A stretch of DNA of 64,000 nt, taken from positions 21,133-85,132 of the forward strand of contig JAFLEF010000034.1 in the NCBI GenBank assembly GCA_017309115.1, written 5' to 3'. The notes below the pieces were generated by a model. It was not told the DNA's origin and made no database searches. It saw only the letters and a program-made list of their open reading frames with translations. Below, one piece after another: positions 26,534 to 36,085 of this stretch; position 1 is the first letter of the stretch, and each line of letters opens with the position of its first letter. Made by a program: the position numbers and the translations under genes. The DNA is from Verrucomicrobiota bacterium. GTDB taxonomy: Bacteria; Verrucomicrobiota; Verrucomicrobiia; Limisphaerales; UBA9464.

Positions 26534-27953
26534 CCCTCGCCAGGACGAAGGCTTCTCTCCGGGGGCCGCCGGGGGCAGACTGGTTTCCTTGAGCGTTCCC
26601 AGCGACCAACCGAACCCAGCGCCGACGACAATTCCTCCCGAGTTGTCGCCGCTGTACTGGTTCTCGGCCTTCAATGCGCTCTCGTTTCAGCCGGTCCTCG
26701 CCGGACCCATGATCCTGTTCGCGAAGTCGCTGGGAGCCAGCGCGACGGTCCTGGGAATCCTCTCCGGCATGATGCCGCTGTTGGTCATCACCCAATTGCC
26801 CGCCGCGCGCTTTGTGAATCGCTTTGGGTTTCGTCCCTTCGTGCTCAGTGGCTGGTCGATCCGGGTTGGCATCATCTTCCTGATCGCGCTGGTGCCGCTA
26901 ACCGGCGCCTTTCTCGATCCCGCCACGCGTTTGGTTCTGCTCCTGAGTCTGCTGCTCGCCTTCAATGTCTCCCGGGGAATCTCCAGCGCCGCTTGGCTCC
27001 CTTGGATCACCGAACTGGTTCCCGCTTCGCTCCGCGGACGTCACTTTGCACGGGATCAATTCTGGATGAATGGCGCCAGCATGATGGCCTTTGCGTTCTC
27101 CGGACTGATGCTGGGTCCGGGGGGTGGGCCGTGGCAGTTCGCCGGGGTGTTCCTGTTCTCCGCCGTAACGGGAGCCATCAGTCTTCGATACCTGAAACAA
27201 ATCCCCGATGTTCCCCCACCCAAAGATCCTCCCGGAACCCAAGGTCAGGTGCCCTGGTTGGCACTCACGGCCCATCCCCCGTTTCGAAAGCTGCTCGCCG
27301 TCAATGTCGCCTGGTCGATCGCCTACGGAGGTCTGACCACCTTCGTCGTCACGTTCCTGCGAACCGGTGCCGGAATGCCGGAGAACATCGTGCTCTACCT
27401 GATGTCCGTCTCCTTCATCGGTGGCGTGGCGTCACCTTGGCTGGCCGGACCCCGGCTGGATCGGTTGGGCAGCAAACCCATGCTCGGATTCACCATGGTT
27501 CTGGGATGGATCATCGGCCTGGGCTGGTGGCTGGCGGCCGGACGGGTCCTGGCGCCGACGGCCGCCCTGACCGTTCCGCTGTTGATCTTGCTGGGCCTCG
27601 TCAACGCGCTCTTTTCCGCCGCCAACAATCGCCTGGCCATGGAGATTGTCCCCACCCTGGGTCGCAACCACTTCTTTGCGATCTTCATGGTGGTGTGGCA
27701 GCTCACGCTGGGCCTGTCCCCGGTGCTGTGGGGACTCCTGCTGGACGCGATTGGCCCGTGGAACGCGACCTTCCTGGGCATCGAGTGGAACCGCTACAGT
27801 CTCTACTTCGCCCTGGTGTCGGTCTCGTTTGCGGTCGCCTTTGCGCTGTGCCGTCAACTGCTGGAACCGCGCGCCGCCGAGGTCAGTCAGTTGGTCCGGG
27901 AACTGATGTTCGAAGAACCACGCCGTTGGTGGACCTTCTTCGCGGGACGTTGA
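26514..27953 (+). CDS. MFS-type transporter
   Basis: About 479 residues from the ATG at 26514, which overlaps the fic gene by 20 bases. A TTG at 26589 is an alternative and would remove a 25-residue hydrophilic tail; the start is uncertain. Twelve membrane helices can be traced, with the MFS loop AARFVNRFGFRPFVLSGWSI after the second helix and a second-half counterpart GPRLDRLGSKPMLGFTMVLG. The substrate is unknown. No relation to Fic beyond position is evident. Confidence 0.85.
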   Translation: MCLPASDPRQDEGFSPGAAGGRLVSLSVPSDQPNPAPTTIPPELSPLYWFSAFNALSFQPVLAGPMILFAKSLGASATVLGILSGMMPLLVITQLPAARFVNRFGFRPFVLSGWSIRVGIIFLIALVPLTGAFLDPATRLVLLLSLLLAFNVSRGISSAAWLPWITELVPASLRGRHFARDQFWMNGASMMAFAFSGLMLGPGGGPWQFAGVFLFSAVTGAISLRYLKQIPDVPPPKDPPGTQGQVPWLALTAHPPFRKLLAVNVAWSIAYGGLTTFVVTFLRTGAGMPENIVLYLMSVSFIGGVASPWLAGPRLDRLGSKPMLGFTMVLGWIIGLGWWLAAGRVLAPTAALTVPLLILLGLVNALFSAANNRLAMEIVPTLGRNHFFAIFMVVWQLTLGLSPVLWGLLLDAIGPWNATFLGIEWNRYSLYFALVSVSFAVAFALCRQLLEPRAAEVSQLVRELMFEEPRRWWTFFAGR

Positions 27954-27969
27954 GTCACGGGAACCCGAC

Positions 27970-30900
27970 TCACGGCGCCGCAGCCTGCGGACGTTCCCGC
28001 CGCACCTGCAACAGCACCGGGCCCGAGGTCTGCCGGCCGGCCTGATTCTCCACCGCGAAGAACGGACGGTCCTGTTCCGTCACCCACGGGACCGCCGAGA
28101 AGGAAATCTCCCGTTCGTTCTCCCCCGCCAGGAAGGTGATTCCGTTGAGCCCGAGATTCTCCACGATGACTCCGTGCGGAAGGTTATCGACGGAGAAAGT
28201 GACGACGCCGTCGAATCCATTCCGTACAATCTGCAAGCGAGCCCGAGCCGTGCCGCCCGGAGAAATGGTCACGACCGGCAGTCCCGGTGACAGCGCCGAC
28301 GGAGCCAAGGGCAACAGCGTGACCTTCAACTTGGGCGGCTCCGTCACCAGTTTGGGACGCCCCAGGGAATTCACCGCCAGCGCCACCGGTCGGCCCTCGA
28401 TTTCCGCGGTGGCCACCACGCTGACCGCGTCCCAGGCCGCCTCCGCAGCCGGCTTGGCCTCGGGAGCCGCTCGGAGCGGAACCGAAGCGCTGGAGTGTCC
28501 CGCTTCAATTACGATCGGACCCGGCACAGACCAACCTTCGGGCAGATTCTGAATCGTCACCTGGATCGGTCCCTCAAATCCGTCGAGGCGGCGGGCCGTC
28601 AGGCTGAGACTCTGTCCGCTTCCCGCCGCGACCGTAGGGTTGGCGCCATTCAAGGTGACCGCAAAATCCGGCTTCGCTTCGCGCACCACCAGGCCGTATC
28701 CGAAGGAGCGACCTCCGAATTCCCGGGAATCCGTCACGCGCACCACAAACTCCCCCGCGGCAGGAGCCACGAAGAACAGTCGGGAATCAGTCCCGAGATC
28801 GCGGAGCGCTGCATCGTCGTTCACTTGATTCAGCGTGAACACGGGCAAGCCATTCGGCACGGGCTTCTCGCCGGGGGCCAGCGGTCGAACGAAATAAACC
28901 GGTTCCTCGACGTAATGCGCCACCGGGGTCGTGTCGAAGAATCCCTGGCGCAGTCCGTTGACCGAATACAAAACGGAGTCGGAATCCGGGCCTTGGGGTG
29001 CCCGAAACAGCTTCATCACTTCGCCGCCGCACCACAGCAGATCGTTCAGCTGCATTTCCTCCCAATTCTCGAACCGAATCCCGGAGTCGTCCGAGGTCTC
29101 CGGACGGAAGGTGATCGCCGAGTTGCGCAGCGCTTGCAGACGAACCCGCTCCACCGGACGACCGTCCGGCCAAAACACCTCCAACCGCGTGTCCGCCGGG
29201 GAGCCGCGTTGGGCCGCGACGGTCTCGAGCACATAGGTCACTCCGGCGCGAGCGGCGAAGCGAATGAAGTCCGCGTCGGGCGAATCTCCCGCTTCCAACC
29301 GACCATTCATCACGCCCGGAACCGCCAGGATTTGCGCCTCCCCCGGAGACGAATTGGGTTCGCGTTCCACCACGGTCGGCAATGGGGTCACCGACAGCCG
29401 CTGTTCCCGGCGGGAGCGCCAGGAGCCCACCGGTTCCGGCAACGCCAGATCGCCCGGCGCTCCCGCAACCACCTGAACAGTCGCGTGCGAACCGAGGTTG
29501 GCGCCGAGAACCTCCACTTGGGAGGTCGCTCCGGCCGGAACCACCAACGGGAAGAATCCCGTGACGAACGGAAGTTCCCCGACGCTGAGTCGAAACGCGT
29601 GATCAGGGGAACCGGCAAAGGTCACCTCGTTCACCCGCACCCGATACCTCCCCGACTCGGTCAAGCGAGCTTCCAACCACGGATCTGCCTGTCCGCGCCA
29701 GTTGTCGTTTTGCGCCAGGACACGGCCCGCCGGGTCCAGCAGAGTTAGCTGATAGTCTCCCTTGGTTCCCAAACGTTGCGCCGACACGTCGAACACCAAG
29801 TGCTGCCCAGCCTGGCCCTTCACCGAAAACTCCAGGCTTTGCCCAGGCTCCTTCAAGGTCGACCACACGGACCGCGGCAAACTCACCAACGCAGCAGATG
29901 CCGACCCTTCCACCGAGAGGTCCACTTGCGGAAGATCATCCACCCACACCTTCACCCGCGCTGATTCCGAGGCACCATCACCCACGCTCAATTCCCAGGC
30001 TCCCAGCGGCTCGTCCGCTGCCGGCATCAACGTGACCCACCATTCTCCTTTCTCCGCCTGTAACGCTTCCGCCGAATGGAGCCGGCCTTGTCGATACAAC
30101 CGGACCACGGAAGCCGTTTCTAGGTTTTTGCCCTCGAGTCGGACCCGGCCCGTTGTCCCCCGCTCCAGTCCCCGTGGCGACGTGCGGAACAACTCAGGCT
30201 TGGGCGGAGCCGCCACCGCGCCATTGGAGGCCTGATAGAACGCCAAGGAACCATCCGCCCTTCCGACGGCCAACGTGGTATCGCCGACGAACGCGAGCGC
30301 GGTCGGCCAATCGGGTTGGGATTCCAAGGTCAGCCGCGGCTTCAAAGTCTCCCCCTCGAAAAGCTTCACCGTCCGATCGTCAGCGGCCGATGCGAGCGTT
30401 CGACCATCCGGACTAAAGGCCAATTTGAGAATCGCACCCTCGTGTGCGAACACGGTGTCCACCAGTTCGGCGGAACCTTCCGTCACCGGCGTCGCCAGCC
30501 GATACACCCGTATCCGGTTGTCATTGCCACCCGTCACCAATCGGCGGCCATCCGGCGAAAAGGCCAGAGCGTTCAGTTCCTTCAACGCGTGACTCAGAGT
30601 CTCCAGACGTTCCCCGGTGGAAGGCCGATACAGTTTGGCGGTCCGATCAAAGCCCACACTCCCCAGAACATCGCCCGCGGGACGATACGCCAAGCCCACA
30701 ATAGCCCCCTGATTGCCCAAGATACTGGCTCGGAGCTTTCCCTCGGCCGCCGACCACAAATGAATTCCGTAGTCATAGCCGCCTGACGCCACGGTCGTCC
30801 CGTCTGGCGAAACGGCGAGGGCATGAAGCACGTCCCGATGCGCCTTCCAACGCGGTCCGGCGGCACCATCGGCCATTCTCCACGACCACACCTCACCACC

Positions 30901-31533
30901 CGTGGCGTCACCCACCCCCGCATACAGCCATTGACCATCCGGAGAGAACGCGACCGCCGTGGCGGAACCGCGGAAGCCCGTCCAACGCTGCACTCGTTGA
31001 CGTGTTGACCCAGAGAGCACCTCAATCTCGTCGGGACGAACCACCGCCAGCCAGCCCCGTCCTGCGTGATACGCCAAGTCCTGCACTGGACGCCGAGGCG
31101 TCCCCCGGGGCTCAACACGCGGGACGGTCAACTCTCTCGCCGTCGCCACGTTGGTGGGCAGCGGGGCACCGGCGTCAATCCACGCCTTGAACAACGCAAT
31201 CTGTTCCGGCTTGAGCTTGGCGCGCTTGCCCGGAGGCATGAACTGATTCTTCCCGGTCTTGCCCCAGTTCCCCTCGAGCGCCTTGATGAGGAGCGACTCC
31301 GCGCCCTTGCCGGCCACAATCGCGGGACCTGATTCTCCGCCCTTCATCAGCTCCGCCGCCGTCTCCAGACTAAGCCCGCCCTCCGGTTCCTGCGCGCTGT
31401 GACACTCCACACAGTGCTCCTGGAGCAGCGGCTCCAACGCGGTGAACTCCGCCGCGTTGGTCGGCAGAATCAGCCCACCCAACGCGACTACCAGCCCGCA
31501 AAGACGAGGGCCGGAAAAGACGCGTCGAACCAT
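27970..31533 (-). CDS. Exported cytochrome c / WD40 repeat protein (planctomycete type)
   Basis: 1187 residues from the ATG at 31533, chosen because it starts a signal peptide ending near LPTNAA (a GTG at 31551 is the alternative). The PSCyt1-type haem motif CVECH (41-45) is followed by the family's KPEQIALFKAWIDAGAPLPT. A beta-propeller of WD40 repeats follows (about residues 150-440, for example ATAVAFSPDGQWLYAGVGDA and ILKLAFSPDGRTLASAADDR). The rest is beta-sandwich-like modules. It lies 22 bases after the DUF1549/DUF1553 gene and likely acts with it in the periplasm; the reaction is not known. Confidence 0.87.
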   Translation of the reverse strand: MVRRVFSGPRLCGLVVALGGLILPTNAAEFTALEPLLQEHCVECHSAQEPEGGLSLETAAELMKGGESGPAIVAGKGAESLLIKALEGNWGKTGKNQFMPPGKRAKLKPEQIALFKAWIDAGAPLPTNVATARELTVPRVEPRGTPRRPVQDLAYHAGRGWLAVVRPDEIEVLSGSTRQRVQRWTGFRGSATAVAFSPDGQWLYAGVGDATGGEVWSWRMADGAAGPRWKAHRDVLHALAVSPDGTTVASGGYDYGIHLWSAAEGKLRASILGNQGAIVGLAYRPAGDVLGSVGFDRTAKLYRPSTGERLETLSHALKELNALAFSPDGRRLVTGGNDNRIRVYRLATPVTEGSAELVDTVFAHEGAILKLAFSPDGRTLASAADDRTVKLFEGETLKPRLTLESQPDWPTALAFVGDTTLAVGRADGSLAFYQASNGAVAAPPKPELFRTSPRGLERGTTGRVRLEGKNLETASVVRLYRQGRLHSAEALQAEKGEWWVTLMPAADEPLGAWELSVGDGASESARVKVWVDDLPQVDLSVEGSASAALVSLPRSVWSTLKEPGQSLEFSVKGQAGQHLVFDVSAQRLGTKGDYQLTLLDPAGRVLAQNDNWRGQADPWLEARLTESGRYRVRVNEVTFAGSPDHAFRLSVGELPFVTGFFPLVVPAGATSQVEVLGANLGSHATVQVVAGAPGDLALPEPVGSWRSRREQRLSVTPLPTVVEREPNSSPGEAQILAVPGVMNGRLEAGDSPDADFIRFAARAGVTYVLETVAAQRGSPADTRLEVFWPDGRPVERVRLQALRNSAITFRPETSDDSGIRFENWEEMQLNDLLWCGGEVMKLFRAPQGPDSDSVLYSVNGLRQGFFDTTPVAHYVEEPVYFVRPLAPGEKPVPNGLPVFTLNQVNDDAALRDLGTDSRLFFVAPAAGEFVVRVTDSREFGGRSFGYGLVVREAKPDFAVTLNGANPTVAAGSGQSLSLTARRLDGFEGPIQVTIQNLPEGWSVPGPIVIEAGHSSASVPLRAAPEAKPAAEAAWDAVSVVATAEIEGRPVALAVNSLGRPKLVTEPPKLKVTLLPLAPSALSPGLPVVTISPGGTARARLQIVRNGFDGVVTFSVDNLPHGVIVENLGLNGITFLAGENEREISFSAVPWVTEQDRPFFAVENQAGRQTSGPVLLQVRRERPQAAAP

Positions 31534-31555
31534 GGAAAGCGGGGAGAACACAGCC

Positions 31556-33817
31556 TCAATGGTTGAAGAGGAATTCCTTGCTGCTCAACAACGCCCAGTA
31601 GAGGTCCTCCAAGGCGGCGCGTCGTTGCTCTTTCGCCACGGACCCCAGCACTCGCTGAAGTCCCTTCAACTCCTCCGGAGTAGGATACCGCGACAAGGCT
31701 CGCAGATACGCCTCTTCGATCGCGGCCCGAGGCTCCCCGCGGTCGGACAGACTTTCGGCCAGCCAACCTTCCTGAGCCGACAACTTCGCATTCAGAGTCT
31801 GGCCGTTGGCGAGGTGCAGCACCTGGGCCACGCTGGGTTCAGCGGTCCGCTCGCATTCGCAGGTCTGAATCCGGTCGGGTTTGCCAAAGCTCTTCAAAAA
31901 GTAACTCGCCACCTGGGAGTCGGGGAGTTGCAGGGCGCGCGTTCCCCGGGGATAGGCAAACTGAAACGTGTCGCCATTGCCCGTGGATCGCTTGAACTCA
32001 GTCGGCACTCCGGTGACCTGCGAATACGCATCGAGAATCACTTCCGCCATCAACCGTCGCGGATAATACCGGGCATAGAATCGAGTGTCGGCGGCATTGG
32101 CCGGCAGTGGTTCGCTGCTCCGCTGATAGGTCTCACTACGCAGGATCTCCCGCATAAAGGCCTTCAAATCAAACCGCTGCTGCACCAGAAAGTTCGCCGC
32201 CGCGGTCAACAAAGCCTCGTTGCTGGCTGGATTGCTCACGCGCAGGTCATCCACCCGCTCCACCAAGCCAACGCCGAAAAAGTTCGCCCACACCCGATTC
32301 ACGACCGACTTGGCGAAGTAGGGATTCTCGGCCGCCGTGAGCCATTGCGCGAGAGATTCGCGGCGATCGGACGGATCATCCAGCCGCATCGGGGCACCCG
32401 TGAGCGGTCGCGGGGGCTGGGGCTTGCCAATGCGGGGTTGCACGAGATCACCGGAACTCGCGGCCAACACAATGCGCTCCCCGTCTCCCGGACCGTTCTT
32501 GGTCTTCACCCGGGCGAACAGATTGGCCAGGGCGAAGTAGTCGTCATTCGTCCACTTCTCGCTCGGATGATTGTGACACTTCGCACAGCCAATGCTCATG
32601 CCGAGAAACGCCTGAGTGGTAGTCTCGGCCATCGACCGGGGATCGTCGTGGAGAAGAAAGAAATTGCCGGCGCCCTGTTCCAGCGTGCTGCCTCGCACCG
32701 TGACGAGTTCGCGCACCCACTCATCCCACGGACGATTCTGTTCCACCTGCCGCCGGATCCACGCGTAGTAGGCCCGGGCCGCAGCGGGCCGCAGGCGGGA
32801 CGAATTCACCAGCAGAAGATCACTCCACTTGTACGCCCAGTAATCCACGAACTCCGGACGTCCGAGCAGTCGTTCGATCACGGCGTCTCGTCGTGTTTGT
32901 TCTGATCCAGTGGTCGCCAGGAATTCTCGAACCTCCTCCGCCGTCGGTAGCACTCCCACCGTGTCGAGATAAGCTCGGCGAAGGAACTCCGCGTCCCCCG
33001 CGCGCGGCGATGGCGGCAGATTGAGTTCCTGCAACTTCTTCAGAACTTCCCGATCGATGAAGTTCCGCGGACGTTCCGCCGCCCAGGTTTCCGCAGGAAC
33101 GTCGTTGGTGTAGGGCGCCGTCACGAACGCCACGGCAATCTGGCTGAGATACCACGCTGTCACTCCCGCTTCGCCAAATCCCACGACCGTCACCTCGCCG
33201 CCGTCGCCCAGATTCGCCACTGATTCATTGGCGCTCGTGTACTTGGCCCACCGCGTCACGTCTTCCACCCGGCCGTCCGAAAAATGCGCCCGAACCTGAA
33301 GCGCAAACTTGTCCCCAGGCTTCCGACGGGATTTTTCGGGCAAAACCTCCAACCGATTCAAACGCGTGTCGGAATCCATTGGTCCCGGAGCTCCGCCAGC
33401 AATCCATTCAGCCAACGTTCGATACTCCGGCGACTGAACCTCGAACCGCTTGCCACCCTTGTGCGGCACGGTGCCAGTAGCCTTCAACAACAGCAGGCTG
33501 CGACCCGGATCCGTGGGCGAGATTCGCCGACCGCCCGCGTGACGCGTGATCGCCGCCCAGTCGGCCTCATCGTCGTATCCGCGCAGACTGAGGTAGAAAC
33601 CATTCTTGCCCGCACCCGCCCCATGGCACGCTCCCATGTTGCAACCGGCCTTGGTCAGCACGGATTGCACATGATTCCGGAAGCTGGGATTCGGCACTTC
33701 AGCCACCGGCGTTACCACGGGCTCCGCGGCTCGAACCGCCAAAACCAAAATCCAGCCCAGCGCCCGCAGGAGAACCTGACTCGGCCGGCCGACCCAGTTG
33801 AACGCAGAGCGATTCAC
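31556..33817 (-). CDS. DUF1549/DUF1553 cytochrome c-like exported protein
   Basis: 753 residues from a GTG at 33817 that overlaps the DUF1501 stop as GTGA; an N-terminal hydrophobic signal follows (LLRALGWILVLAVRAA). An unusual haem-type motif CNMGACH (59-65, CX4CH) precedes GKNGFYLSLRGYD. A Big_2-like segment comes next, then DUF1549 (RRAYLDTVGVLPTAEEVREF) with a standard CAKCH in GMSIGCAKCHNHPSEKW, and DUF1553 at the C-terminus (YYPRRLMAEVILDAYSQVTG). This domain set is typical of Planctomycetes and Verrucomicrobia. It is partnered with DUF1501; the substrate is unknown. Confidence 0.9.
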   Translation of the reverse strand: MNRSAFNWVGRPSQVLLRALGWILVLAVRAAEPVVTPVAEVPNPSFRNHVQSVLTKAGCNMGACHGAGAGKNGFYLSLRGYDDEADWAAITRHAGGRRISPTDPGRSLLLLKATGTVPHKGGKRFEVQSPEYRTLAEWIAGGAPGPMDSDTRLNRLEVLPEKSRRKPGDKFALQVRAHFSDGRVEDVTRWAKYTSANESVANLGDGGEVTVVGFGEAGVTAWYLSQIAVAFVTAPYTNDVPAETWAAERPRNFIDREVLKKLQELNLPPSPRAGDAEFLRRAYLDTVGVLPTAEEVREFLATTGSEQTRRDAVIERLLGRPEFVDYWAYKWSDLLLVNSSRLRPAAARAYYAWIRRQVEQNRPWDEWVRELVTVRGSTLEQGAGNFFLLHDDPRSMAETTTQAFLGMSIGCAKCHNHPSEKWTNDDYFALANLFARVKTKNGPGDGERIVLAASSGDLVQPRIGKPQPPRPLTGAPMRLDDPSDRRESLAQWLTAAENPYFAKSVVNRVWANFFGVGLVERVDDLRVSNPASNEALLTAAANFLVQQRFDLKAFMREILRSETYQRSSEPLPANAADTRFYARYYPRRLMAEVILDAYSQVTGVPTEFKRSTGNGDTFQFAYPRGTRALQLPDSQVASYFLKSFGKPDRIQTCECERTAEPSVAQVLHLANGQTLNAKLSAQEGWLAESLSDRGEPRAAIEEAYLRALSRYPTPEELKGLQRVLGSVAKEQRRAALEDLYWALLSSKEFLFNH

Positions 33818-35199
33818 GCGAACAACTCCCGGATGGGCTGGGTGCCGAAATCCACCAGAGGAAAGGGCCGGCCCTGCGGTCCCGGCAAATGCGTCTCCAG
33901 ATCCAAGCCCAAGCTGCGATAAATGGTACCCACAATTTCGCTCGCCGTGACCGGACGCTCCGCCGGATAGGCCGCAATCTCGTCTGACTTGCCGACCACC
34001 CTGCCTCCTTTGACGCCACCACCCGCGAAGTAACAGGTCCAGCACGCGGGCCAATGATCCCGGCCTCCCGTCGGATTGATCTTCGGTGTCCGCCCGAACT
34101 CCGCGAGATTCGCCACCAGGGTGGAGTCCAGCAGACCCCGTTGATGCAGATCCTCAATCAGAGCGCTGTAGCCCTGGTCGTACATCGGGCAGACAATGTC
34201 CTTCATCCCGGCGATGCTGGTGAAGGGCTTCGAGCCGTGAATGTCCCAAGTGATCTCGTCGAACACCGTGATGAAGGTGTTGATGGTCACGAACCGCACG
34301 CCGCGTTCCACCAGCCGGCGGGCGAGCAAACAGGACTGGCCGAAGCGGGTCAGGCCGTACCGTTCGCGGACCCGGACCGGCTCCTTGGTCAGATCAAACG
34401 CCTCGCGGGCCTTTTCACTGGTCATAAGCCGATACGCCGCCGCGAAATTCGCGTCCATCATCCGGGCGTTCTCGCTCGCCTCAAACTTCTTCATCGTCCC
34501 TTCCACCACGGCCCGCAGATCCTGACGTCGCTGGAGCCGAGCCTCGCCAATTTCCGGTGGCGGCAACAGATCCGGAACCTGAAAATCGGGCCGGGAAGGA
34601 TCCGCGTGGATCGAGAACGGATCGTACGCCTTGCCCAGGAACCCGGCATCCTGTCCGTGCGGCAGCCCTCCTCCAGTGTTGCCCATGGGCTCGGGAAGAA
34701 TGACGTGCGCAGGCAACTCATTGCGACGGCCCTTCAGATACTCCAAGGCGCAGCCTGCGTGGGGCGTGTTGATGCCTCCCGAAAAGAGTCGGCCGGTTTG
34801 GAGGAGTTGGTGCCCGGTGTCGTGCACCGCGGCGGCCGTATGGTAAACCGTGCGAACCAGACTGAACTTGTCCCCCAGCTTGGCATGCAACGGCAGTAGC
34901 TCGGAAATCTGGAAATCGCCGCGCGTTGAAATGGGTTGGAAGGGTCCGCGGATTTCGCGGGGGGCCTCGGGCTTCAGGTCAAACAAGTCCAACTGGGAAG
35001 GTGCTCCCAGATTGAAAATCAGAATGGCCGAGTTCCCGTTGTCCGCCGTCGGTTTTCCCAGTTCCGCCGCAGTGGCTCGCAGCGCATTGAAGTGAGACAG
35101 GGACAGGCCCAGCGCACCCAAGGCTCCGACCTGCAGGAAATCCCTTCGAGTTACCCCGTCACACGTGGTGACGGATCCGCGGCCGGAGAGAGTGATCAT
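33814..35199 (-). CDS. DUF1501 protein, Tat-exported
   Basis: 461 residues. A Tat-type signal is visible near the N-terminus (TRRDFLQVGALGALGLSLSH). The DUF1501 fold, related to alkaline phosphatase and sulfatase enzymes, is shown by ILIFNLGAPSQLDLFDLKPE, ERGVRFVTINTFITVFDEIT, LVANLAEFGRTPKIN and GGRDHWPACWTCYFAGGGVK. DUF1501 genes are nearly always next to DUF1549/DUF1553 genes, as here. It is first in a three-gene minus-strand unit. A hydrolytic periplasmic role is inferred from the fold only. Confidence 0.92.
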   Translation of the reverse strand: MITLSGRGSVTTCDGVTRRDFLQVGALGALGLSLSHFNALRATAAELGKPTADNGNSAILIFNLGAPSQLDLFDLKPEAPREIRGPFQPISTRGDFQISELLPLHAKLGDKFSLVRTVYHTAAAVHDTGHQLLQTGRLFSGGINTPHAGCALEYLKGRRNELPAHVILPEPMGNTGGGLPHGQDAGFLGKAYDPFSIHADPSRPDFQVPDLLPPPEIGEARLQRRQDLRAVVEGTMKKFEASENARMMDANFAAAYRLMTSEKAREAFDLTKEPVRVRERYGLTRFGQSCLLARRLVERGVRFVTINTFITVFDEITWDIHGSKPFTSIAGMKDIVCPMYDQGYSALIEDLHQRGLLDSTLVANLAEFGRTPKINPTGGRDHWPACWTCYFAGGGVKGGRVVGKSDEIAAYPAERPVTASEIVGTIYRSLGLDLETHLPGPQGRPFPLVDFGTQPIRELFA

Positions 35200-35277
35200 G
35201 GCGCTTCAGGGGAATTGTCACAGCCATTGAGCCGATCCCCCGCACCGGAGTCGATGCCGAATCTTCATTGGGACACT

Positions 35278-35979
35278 TCAGACGTCCTCGCGCACGGGTC
35301 GAGGACGCGGCCCAAACAACGCCGTGCCCACTCGCACCAGAGTCGCACCTTCCTCAATCGCGATCTCGAGATCGCCGCTCATGCCCATGCTCAACACCGG
35401 CAATGGCGCGCCCAGAATGTCTGCACAACGATCGCGCAGTTCCCGCAAACGTCGGAACACCGGCCGTACCCGCTCGGGATCGGTGGAGTAAGGCGCCACG
35501 GTCATCAGCCCGCACAACTCGATTCGGCCCAAGGCATTCAATGGGGCAAGTTCGGTCAACAAACGTTCGGGGTTCCAGCCGAACTTCGAGGATTCCCCGG
35601 CCACATTCACCTCGGCCAGGACTCTGATTCTCTTGGAGGCTTTGTCGGCCTGCTTCTGGAGTTCTTGTGCCAAGGCGAGGCTGTCCAAACCTTCAATCAT
35701 TTCAAACCAAGCCACCGCCTCCCGGGCCTTGTTGGATTGCAAATGGCCGATGAAGTGCCAGCGAGCAGAGCTGGGGCTCGCGGGAATCTTGGCTTTGGCT
35801 TCCTGAATTCGGTTCTCCCCAAAGAGCTCCACCCCCAACTGAACCGCTTCCGTCACGGTTTCGGCCGGATGATTCTTGGAGACCGCCAGGAGTGTGACGT
35901 CCTCCGGAGATCGACCCGAGGCTTCGCAGGCCCGGGTCATGCGCTGACGGACGGCGGCCAAATTGTCGGCAAGTGACAC
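35278..35979 (-). CDS. yggS: YggS-type PLP homeostasis protein
   Basis: 233 residues from a GTG at 35979 that gives the usual YggS beginning (SLADNLAAVRQRM); a GTG at 36018 would add 13 residues. The PLP-binding lysine is in VTLLAVSKNHPAE, followed by LFGENRIQEAKAKI and WHFIGHLQSNKA, and the C-terminal MGMSGDLEIAIEEGATLVRV with GTALFG. It binds pyridoxal phosphate and helps keep its pool balanced; no enzyme activity is established for the family. It is divergent from the isomerase-like gene. Confidence 0.93.
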   Translation of the reverse strand: MSLADNLAAVRQRMTRACEASGRSPEDVTLLAVSKNHPAETVTEAVQLGVELFGENRIQEAKAKIPASPSSARWHFIGHLQSNKAREAVAWFEMIEGLDSLALAQELQKQADKASKRIRVLAEVNVAGESSKFGWNPERLLTELAPLNALGRIELCGLMTVAPYSTDPERVRPVFRRLRELRDRCADILGAPLPVLSMGMSGDLEIAIEEGATLVRVGTALFGPRPRPVREDV

Positions 35980-36085
35980 GGGCGAAGTATGCGGCCGGAC
36001 CCCGCCGGGACAAGCCACGGTGATTCCTCAGGATTTTACCTTGCGACGTACGAGAACCCTCAGGAGGTTCTTCGAAAGCCATTCC

